Assembly (NCBI RefSeq): GCF_022201045.2
Contig: NC_068564.1
Coordinates: 19,807,001-19,871,000, forward strand
Reading direction: 5' to 3'
Source: Citrus sinensis
Lineage: Eukaryota; Streptophyta; Magnoliopsida; Sapindales; Rutaceae
DNA: 64,000 nucleotides
This document shows, piece after piece, positions 56,291-64,000 of this stretch. Every line of letters starts with the position of its first letter. Position 1 is the stretch's first letter. The notes beneath the pieces are model-generated. The model was given only the letters and a program-made list of their open reading frames with translations, searched no databases and was not told where the DNA came from. Position numbers and translations under genes: made by a program.

Positions 56291-57600
56291 GATAACAAGG
56301 TGGCAGAAATTACAAATAAGAAGTCTCATATGCGTAAGGTCCCAACAGCTTGTAATCTTTTAAATCTAGTAAATTACTTAATAATTGAGCATGAGCCGTA
56401 GACATAGGGATTTGGACTCCAAACCACATGAAAATCTTTTGTAAGTTTTTACTTTTATGCACTTTATTTTCACTAATTTATTTAATTAACTTTTAGTTAA
56501 TAAGCCTACTGAAATTGGATCTATCACTAATCTTCAAAGAAGTGCAGTCAGCCCTCTTGTGCGTGACTCGGAATGAAAGAAACATTAGAATGTTCAAAGA
56601 GTCAAAGGAGACAATATTGACGGCTGCTGGATAGTGTTCACCTTTCCAGTGTCGGTCACTAAGGATTTCCAAGACACTTCCTTTTTCTTCATTCATGTTA
56701 ATTGAATGGTTGTTTTAGGGATTTAATTAGAATGCATCTTGTTTATTTACATATTTATTTTTGTATAGAACCTTTTGGGTGAATACCTGGTCCACTACTT
56801 GTGCAATATGTCCATTATTTATTAATATATTCCCAGTTTTCTTATTAAAACAAAATGGATATTATACATAACATTCATATTTGAACTACGCCAAATAGTA
56901 CATGGAGAATTACCTGCAACGCTGGGTGAAAAACATCATGTGGAATCAAAGTGAATTTAACGGTAAGGTTACCATCCTTGTGGTTCGCTACTATATATGT
57001 GACATAATTAATCATATGATATGCATAAAAATAATCATATCATGTTATTAAATTAAATTGTAATAAAAGTAATTTGCTAATTAGTTCTATTTACTTACAA
57101 TTTTTTTAGGGCTCTTGTGGATTCTTGGGTCTTCTAAAATACAAGATTTCACAAATAATTTGTTAGAATGATATGTATAATTAAACTTGCTATACTTTTA
57201 TAAATTTTATTAGTTAAACACAAAGGTACAATGTATGAAACTCGAAAACAGGACGTAATTCTTAATAAGGTTACTAATGCCTTATTAAAACTTCAATATA
57301 ACTACTCGAACTTTATATACTTATTACTATTCTTGAAATTTAATTCAAACCATTCCAATTCCAAGACTTCCAATCTACCTTCTAATTCTTTCTTCTTTTC
57401 TTTTTCTTATTTTCTTATGTCTCGTCCCTTTCATAGTTTCACTCCCTTTTATCTTTTTTTTATGGAAAATGATAAACAAACTCAAAGAAGACAAAAAGAT
57501 GACAGAAACGCAGCGTTCAATTGCCGTTTTACGCGTTAAGTTCTGCTTCTTTTAGTCTTGCGTGGACCCACAAGAAATAATAAAATAAAAAAAAAGAATG
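56291..57600. other. Intergenic and upstream region of the AT-hook gene
   Basis: No supported gene. A minus-strand 67-codon frame at 56493-56696 and a plus-strand frame at 57231-57539 show no known features. The right half is AT-rich with a TTTCTTTTCTTTTTC pyrimidine tract. Confidence 0.5.
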
Positions 57601-57886
57601 GAAAGCTGGTCATTTCTCCCCCTCCCCAACTACTCATTTTCATTTCCTTAGTTTACTTCCCCTCCACTCATTTTTACTCCCCCTCCATTTGCTTCGTTAC
57701 CAGACTCCCCCTGGACGGCAGCTGCTTCTTGTTCTCGCCAAGCCCCTTCTTTTTTTTTTTTCTCGCCCAGCCCCATTTGCTTCGTTACCGGACGACGACC
57801 GCTTCTTGTTCTTGCCCAGCCCAGATCTACAACGGACACGATCGACTCTTCTTCATCTACCCTTTCAAAGAGGAATTATCAGACCA

Positions 57887-58987
57887 ATGGCAAAACTCAC
57901 TCAGAAGCATCAACAACTTTGGGAAGCTCAAGTATGTGTTCTTATCTTCAACCGTTATTTTATTATTAGTGTGAGCTTATTGTCCCATGCTTACTAGTAT
58001 AAAAATTTGCATTAATTTGGCATTGATGCAGTCAGCGGAGAATATGCAGCTTTGGACTATTATTGGTCAGTTGCAATCAGAACTAGCTGATTACAAGAGT
58101 CGCCTAAATAAACTTGAAGCTGAAATTTCATCTCGGAAACCAGCAGTGGAAGAGCCTGTTGTTCAAGTTCATGGGACTCCTTTAACCGGACAACCAGCAA
58201 AGAGAGGCAGACCGAGGAAATCAGCTGTTTTGGTTGATGTATTACCCACTCCTAATGAATCTTGTCCTCGAGCTCGAGGTAGAAAGCCTGCTGCAACATG
58301 TAAGGTTCAATCATCTGAAGCTAGAACACTTACTTTTGAGAAGGTCATCCTCAACAAAGTCGAAGATAAAGAAAAAGCTTGTCATTCCCTTGCCATTACA
58401 CAACAGCCAGAAAATGATGAAAAGATCTCGAATCTAATCACCAAGAATTGCGGTAATTTGGAAGTCATCGAAACGATATGATGAAGTCTACATTAAACAA
58501 TCAAGTTCATCAGGAAAATCCCAGAATCCAAATTCTTGACAATGCCGATGACTCAAAAACCGCATTTTCAATTCTTTCCGAGCAAGATAAATCAACCAAT
58601 GGTAAAGGGTCTTTGGTTACACATACAGGAACTACAGCTAATGGGAGTTTCCAGAACTGGTCGTCTGACATCACTCCTGAAAGCTGCGGAAGAAATGTGT
58701 TCACTCAAGGTTTCTGTGAAAATGGCAGTGTTATCAGACAAGGCGAAAAGCATATTCCTGGATGGAGTTTCATCCATGAGGATAATGCTTCAGAGCAGCT
58801 TGAAGATGCTGTTGTTGGATCAGTTAAGGATGACAATGACAAGGAAATGGTAGATGATGCCACCTCAGGTGGTGAGGATGAAATTGCTCCAGAAAAAGTT
58901 GAGTGCGCATATCCGTGGATGGTGAGATAGTATCTGACTTGAATGCCAACAAGTATTGGTGGCATAGCACTGAGTGATAACTGGTAA
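57887..58987 (+). pseudogene. AT-hook-like coiled-coil nuclear protein, frame-broken
   Basis: Two exons. Exon 1 starts at ATG 57887 (MAKLTQKHQQLWEAQ) and ends at 57931 with a GTATGT donor. A 100-bp intron ends at CAG 58031, and exon 2 joins in frame (SAENMQLWTIIGQLQSELAD). The N-terminus is a likely coiled coil; an AT-hook core KRGRPRKS follows at about 58199-58222, then ARGRKPAA. Plant relatives are uncharacterised nuclear proteins of this layout. The frame stops at TGA 58479-58481, while the expected continuation (MMKSTLNNQVHQENPRIQ ... PGWSFIHEDNASEQLEDAVV) runs in another frame. Near 58912-58945 the frame is displaced again (MDGEIVSDLNA in a third register) before returning to PTSIGGIALSDNW and stop 58985-58987. 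A one-base loss near 58465 explains the first break. The 5' flank is CT-rich with a duplicated TTTGCTTCGTTACC (about 57690 and 57780). Confidence 0.72.
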
Positions 58988-60045
58988 TAGCATTAGAATC
59001 CTTGCCTATCATTTTGCATTCAGATTTATCTTGGATGAGATTATATGTAGTGATGATGATGTATAATTCTGCTTATTTGGATTCCCCTCTATATGTACCT
59101 ACAAAGAGAGGTTAGTCCAAAATTTTGCAGTGATGCAGGATTAACATCGGGAGTTAATTTTTGAAGATACAAGGCCTTTGAACTTGAAGTTTATATGTCC
59201 AAATATATGTCCCATACTTAGTGTACAGCATAACTGGACAAGCGAATCAGATACAAGAATAATACAGAGAGGGAGCTGGTTTTTCCTTCCAAAATGCAAA
59301 TGGGTCACGTTGAGTAAATGAGAGGTGAGAGATGGAGAGAGAGGGAACAACAACACAAACTCCTTGAGAAAAAAAATCATCCGTTACTTTTGTGGCTTTC
59401 TTTTAATTATTTTATTTTTAAATGAAAAAAGTAATAGACAAAAAAGTAAATAAAAAAAAGTAATAGACAAGAGTTAAGATGGTGAGTGGTGTTGAAGCAA
59501 CAGATAAAGGAACCCACATTTTTGTCGTCGCAGAATTCGAATAGCATAACTCTTCTTTTATTACTTTCCTTTTTCTCTTTTCTTTTCTCTGTCTTATATT
59601 CTTATTTTTTCTTTCTCTTTCACTGTTTCACTCTCCTTTCCTTTTCTCTAATTTCTTTCCTTTGTAATTTCTTCTTTCTCATTGTCATGTCACATTGTCA
59701 CTCTTGGCCCTCCCAAATTTCTCGATAATATATTTAATTTTCCTTATTTAATTATGTAGCTCTATAGGCCTTAAATTAGCTAGCCTTGTTAATCAAAAGA
59801 AAAATGATATTTATTCATAGCTGGTTACAAAGCCGCCTTATTAAGCCATATATGACGTTAAAGTGTTTTTTCATTATTTTTTCAATTAACCATAAAACTA
59901 TAGGATGTTAACATGTTCTTTCATTATTTTTTTCAACTGACTCAAATACCATATAGTGTTAACTTATTCCGACTGACATTCGAATTTTTTTTTTTAATGA
60001 ATATCAATTTTCTATTCCAATGTTAATTATTCGATTAACAGTGCC
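58988..60045. other. Intergenic, no gene seen
   Basis: Contains the likely 3' region of the AT-hook gene and a pyrimidine-rich tract (59560-59660). Short frames are composition artefacts. The sequence before 60046 (TTAATTATTCGATTAACAG) resembles that before the second DUF247 copy. Confidence 0.5.
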
Positions 60046-60616
60046 TGATAAAGGGATGGCTGCAGATGCTTAAGAAAGAGTATGTACTCTTATTTCATAC
60101 AACCTTTCTAATTCATTGTCTGCAGAAGAATCATCCGATTTTAAAATGAGAAAACTACCGAGGCATCCAGAAGCCTACGAACCACAAATGATAGCAATCG
60201 GTCCTATTAAGGGCCGCCATTTTCGAAATTGGCAAGAGATGAAAGAACACAAAATGGGCTTTCTGAAAAAAGCTTCGCCAGCGAAGAGGGGAAGATGATC
60301 ATCATAACGTAAGAAGATATGTGAAGGCCATGGGAGAATTACAAGAAAGAACTCTTAGTTGTTATTTATGCATCTTCATATCGTGATTCAGCAGGCCATT
60401 ATTTTCTGGAAATGAAGCTGCTTCATGCTTGCTTCATCGTGAGATGTTTCGCAAGTTTAAGCTGCGATAATCGGACAGCAGTGATGAACAAGTTTTCGCG
60501 ACCAAGTTAGATCCGCAATAAACTGGGTCGTGATTTTCTGTTAGCTGGCAATCAACTTCAATTCTTCGTTCTTCAGGATTTCTATGACAAGATTAAGATG
60601 CCAAGTTTTTCGAGAG
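60046..60616 (+). pseudogene. DUF247 pseudogene, copy 3, truncated by copia
   Basis: Starts after GATTAACAG, as the copy at 40863 does. Readable family blocks: EAYEPQMIAIGPIKGRHF and MKEHKMGFLKK (about 60170-60270), RRYVKAMGELQERTL (about 60312-60356, other frame), LLHACF-like CLLHREMFRKFKL, and NKLGRDFLLAGNQLQFFVLQ followed by FYDKIKMP (60517-60603). Several frame breaks and stops separate them. The copy ends where the copia LTR begins; its 3' half would lie beyond that element, outside the window. Confidence 0.8.
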
Positions 60617-60625
60617 TGTTAAGGA

Positions 60626-60972
60626 TGTTAAGGAAGCTCATCTGGTTAGCTGTACAATAAGCAAAACAAAAGATAAAGCAGAGGATTGCAGCAGCTGCAG
60701 CATTCAGTTGAAGGTTGATGACATGGCTGTCCAGGTGGCACCAGGAGGTTATGTAATTACCAGCACACGTGAAGATTCGTTTTGATTTAGTTAGTCAGTG
60801 TTAACAATGCATTTCGTGCTGTTACCTTCAGCTTTGTATATAAACAATAATGTAATCATTTTGTAAAGATTGATTCAGCATGAATAAATGAATTCCAGAA
60901 TTCTCTGAACTTCAGTTTTATTTTCCTCAGATTTTCTTTCACTTTCTCATCAACCAAACAGTCACTAAAACA
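60626..60972 (+). mobile_element. 5' LTR of copia element
   Basis: About 347 bp from TGTTAAGGAAGCTC to CACTAAAACA. TGTATATAAAC (about 60835) is the likely TATA box. A TGTTAAGGA duplication at the left edge (60617 and 60626) makes the exact start ambiguous by 9 bp. The 3' border is set by the primer site nine bases on. Confidence 0.72.
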
Positions 60973-60981
60973 ATTTTAACT

Positions 60982-60994
60982 TGGTATCAGAGCC
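60982..60994 (+). other. Primer binding site
   Basis: TGGTATCAGAGCC, the exact complement of the initiator tRNA-Met 3' end used by most plant copia elements. Confidence 0.9.
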
Positions 60995-60997
60995 AGT

Positions 60998-62080
60998 ATG
61001 ACTTCAGTACATCTAGCCTCAACTTCTAATACAGTTCATAATGCTGCCATTAATTCAAGCACAGTTACCTTTTCATTTAACACTCCTGTTAAGCTGGATC
61101 AATCGAATTACTTGATTTGGAAATCTCAAGTTCTTGCTTCGATTCGTGGCAATAGACTGGAAAAATTCATTGATGAATCAGTAACTCCTCCACCTTCACA
61201 TACTGCTCAAAGAGTTGGTGATGATCTCAGATCTGTTGAGAATCCAGAGTACATCACCTGGAAATCACAAGATCAGATGCTTCTTGGATGGCTGCTTTCT
61301 TCAATGAGTGAAGGCATCATCAGTCTAGTCTTCAGTCTAGAAACTTCTCTTGAGGTTTGGAAGGCTATTAAGGTACAATTCGGCTCACAGTCAAAATGTA
61401 AATTGTTGCATCTAAGGTACATGATGAATTCAACTAGGAAAGATGATTTGAAAGTTACTGATTATTTCATTAAGATGAAGAATATAGCTGATAATATGGC
61501 AGCTGCTGGAAGTGCATTAAGTGATGATGATTTGATTTTGCACATACTTTCTGGTTTAGGACCTGAATATAACTCTGTAGCCACATACATAACTGGTTAA
61601 ATTGGTGTTGGAAAAATGAATGTAAATGAGGCTTATGCAATGTTGTTAACTCAAGAAGCTAGGATAGAACAACAAGCACATATGCTTGCTGGTATGGATG
61701 TGAAACAAAACTTTGAAGCAAATTTAGTTCAGAATAGAGGATTTAAGAAAGGTTTTACATCTGGAGGAAAGAATTTTGGTGGTTATGGATATAATCTTGG
61801 CTTTGGAAATGCTGGAAATTATGGATATGGTGGTTATAAAGGAAATTCTGGAGGTGCTGGAGCAAATGGAGGAAATATGTCTGGTGTTAATTTCCAGCAA
61901 AGAGGATATTCTGGTGACAATCAAAGAAATGGAGGGAACTGGAATCAGAATACTGGAGGATATGGCAACTTCAGTAATAAGCCATCTGGAAATGTCAAAC
62001 CTCAATGGAATGCCTCTAAACCTACCTGTTAAATTTGCTTCAAAGCAGGTCACACTGCTAATATTTGCTGGAAACTTGAG
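60998..62080 (+). pseudogene. Copia gag with Gly-rich region and zinc knuckle, two stops
   Basis: The ATG at 60998 gives a gag of the UBN2/Retrotran_gag type: LDQSNYLIWKSQVLASIRG, LLGWLLSSMSEGI, EVWKAIKVQFGSQSK, LKVTDYFIKMKNIADN and HILSGLGPEYN. TAA at 61598-61600 interrupts it, but the same frame continues from 61601 (NVNEAYAMLLTQEARIEQQ). A Gly/Asn/Tyr-rich stretch (GGYGYNLGFGNAGNYGYGG and so on, 61776-62010) follows, then the knuckle C-stop-ICFKAGHTANIC (C-x2-C-x4-H-x4-C), where CAA to TAA gives the second stop at about 62030. Apart from those two stops gag is complete. The Gly-rich part probably binds RNA together with the knuckle. Confidence 0.88.
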
Positions 62081-64000
62081 GAGTTCATTGCTTCAAGTGC
62101 TTATAAGCCACCACCAAATAGGAATCCTAAGTCAGCCTATCTAGCAAATATGGATGGAGCTTCAGATACCAACTGGTATCTTGACAGTGGGGCAACACAT
62201 CACCTTACTAATGACATGAACAACATGCATTCTGCTGAGCCTTTTTGCAGGTATATCTAAACTTGTAGTTGGTAATGGTGCTGGTCTGAGCATTACTCAC
62301 CTTGGTCATGCTACTTTAAAAATGCTTGATGGTAATACCAATGCTTCATTTACACTCAATCTTACCAACATATTGCTGGTGCCTCAAATCACCAAAAATC
62401 TCATTAGCATATCTCAGCTAACCAAAGACAATAATGTGATAGTTGAGTTCACTGACAAATTTTGTTTTGTGAAGGACAAGGTGAAGAATTTGATCATACT
62501 GCAGGGCAAGGCTGATAAAGGTTTATACAGATTGCTATTGGTGTCACCCAATAAAACACATTCTCATTCTCGAACTCATGTCAAAAGTATTGAGTCTGCT
62601 GTTCCAGCTGCTCCTCTTTCAATGTTTTCTGCTGTTTCTTCTTATTTGCAAGATAAACTCTCTTGTCCATACACTACTTCAGTTCCATGTATGAATTCTA
62701 GGTGTTTGTTGAGTACTGCTGTTTTACATCAGAGGCTAGGACATCCAAGTTCAAAAATATTAGATCATGTACTCAAAACTTATCCAGCCTTGAAGGTAAT
62801 AAATGGAAGTAAATTTGTTGAATCTTGTGATGCTTGTATGATGGGAAAGTTACATAGATTACATTTTCCAGCTAGTTTCATCAAAACCAACAGTCCCTTA
62901 GAACTTTTACACATAGATTTATGGGGGCCAGCTCCTGTACTTTCCTCACAAGGCTATAGATACTATGTAAGCTTTGTTAATGATTTTACAAGGTTTACCT
63001 GGATATTTCCATTAAAAACCAAAAGTGAAACTCTCTCTGTTTTCAAAATCTTCAAAACTCAGATTGAAAAACAGCTTAATAGATCTATCAAGTGCTTACA
63101 ATCTGATTGGAGTGGTGAGTTCAGATCTTTTGTTCCTTATCTCCATCAAGAAGGCATTTTGTTCAGGCATTCTTGTCCTTACACACATAACCAAAATGGA
63201 ACAGTAGAGAGGAAGCATAGACATATCACAGAACTTGGCTTAACCTTACTTGCACAAGCTATTTTACCTATAAAATTCTGATGGGAATCATTTCACACAG
63301 CCACTTACATCATTAATAGACTACCTACTCCTGCATTATCTATGAAATCACCATATGAAACAATTTTCCATTTGAAACCAGATTACAACTTTCTTAGAAG
63401 TTTTGGGTGTTCCTGTTTTCCTTTTCTCAGGGATTACAATAAACACAAATTCTCTTTTCATACTTCTAAGTGTGTCTTCTTAGGTTACAGTCCTCTCCAT
63501 AAAGGATATAAATGTTTGCATCCTTCTGGAAAAGTGTATATATCAAGTCATGTTTTATTTGATGAAAATTCTTTTCCATATCCATCACTTTTCAATCACT
63601 CTTCTTCTCAACTAAATACTTCAGTTTCTCAATACAATCCTTTCCAGACATACTCTTTGCCAGTATCAAACAGCAATCTTAACACCTTTGCAGCTGATGC
63701 ACTAGGTAATGATCTCATTTCTCCTTGTCTAAATACAAATGCTTCTTTCAATTCACCTAATACTTCACCTATCTCTTCATCTTCAACTACACAAAATAAC
63801 CATACTTCTCACTGTCCATCATCATCTGAAGCTCAAATGTCCCCATCTTCACTTACTCCAGTTTCAAATTCTCAGCCCAACACTATAACCTCAACTCATC
63901 ACATGATAACCAGAGCAAAAGCTGGTATTTTTAAACCCAAAGCCTTTCTTACTTCACACAACAGTCTTGAACCAAATACACCTTCTGAAGCATTGTCTGA
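62081..64000 (+). pseudogene. Copia protease and integrase, broken
   Basis: Protease active site WYLDSGATHHLTNDM at about 62174-62218. A frame break near 62240 is followed by a 320-codon frame (62322-63281) with the post-protease ILLVPQITKNLISISQLTKD and the GAG-pre-integrase LHQRLGHPSSKIL and CDACMMGKLHRL. The integrase core then gives LLHIDLWGPAP (first Asp), KCLQSDWSGEF (second Asp; the usual NG is WS) and NQNGTVERKHRHI (Glu). TGA at 63279-63281, probably from a Trp codon, stops it. The same frame continues to the window end (YIINRLPTPAL, SFGCSCFPFLR, KCVFLGYSPLHKGYKCL). It is inactive as read. Confidence 0.88.

Larger units (their letters stand above)
60626..64000 (+). mobile_element. Ty1/copia retrotransposon, runs off the window
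   Basis: Plus-strand element with a 5' LTR, tRNA-Met primer site, gag, protease, integrase and the beginning of the reverse-transcriptase region (HHMITRAKAGIFKPKAF at about 63900-63950, which precedes RVT_2). The 3' half is outside the window. Only a handful of single stops and one frame break are seen in 3 kb, so it is much better preserved than the minus-strand copia at 13-20 kb. It interrupts the third DUF247 copy. Confidence 0.92.

Noticed and set aside
57231..57539. 102-codon plus-strand frame upstream of the AT-hook gene
   Set aside because: Phe/Ser/Asn-rich product from a pyrimidine-rich region; the downstream exon has its own clear start.

Overview
The window reads as nuclear DNA of a flowering plant, most likely a woody eudicot. 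It is AT-rich, with GT-AG introns and plant-only families (DUF247/UPF0481, PB1-Raf-like kinase). It carries Ty1/copia, Ty3/gypsy-type, plant L1-type LINE, hAT-like and MITE elements, and inserted organelle DNA including a plastid tRNA-Leu(CAA) and an rbcL fragment. Citrus is my best guess from overall resemblance; nothing here proves it.

Only one conventional gene looks intact: a DUF247 membrane protein at 1265-2644. Two further DUF247 copies (40863-42208 and about 60056-60616) are broken, so the window covers a DUF247 cluster in which one member survives. A PB1-domain Raf-like MAPKKK on the minus strand (42785-47252) is exon-rich but decayed: frame breaks, a lost splice donor, a missing last exon, and changes at two key kinase residues. 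An AT-hook-like coiled-coil gene (57887-58987) also has frame breaks.

Most of the rest is mobile DNA. In order: a 1310-bp hAT-like element with an 8-bp target duplication (3853-5162); three copies of a dispersed repeat (5.5-7.4 kb); a decayed LINE (about 7446-10436) cut off by a probable gypsy-type solo LTR (10441-11642); a minus-strand copia element (about 13310-20054) whose gag is split by a second solo LTR (17578-18743, 5-bp target duplication CTCTT); a 2-kb segmental duplication (20056-22024 and 25617-27598); several AT-rich foldback elements (27.8-30.2 kb); two 5'-truncated LINEs with long target duplications (31790-33086 and 33736-34163); a CACTA-like candidate (37155-40826); a MITE (53968-54778); an organelle-derived mosaic (about 54960-56290); and a plus-strand copia element that truncates the third DUF247 copy and runs off the window end (60626-64000).

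The most unusual signal is in the 2-kb duplication. Each copy holds a short ORF (70 and 72 codons) behind a TATA box. The two ORFs differ by three indels that all keep frame. By hand count the ORFs differ more than their flanking DNA, and mostly at amino-acid-changing positions. This suggests a pair of young, fast-changing small-protein genes that I do not recognise.
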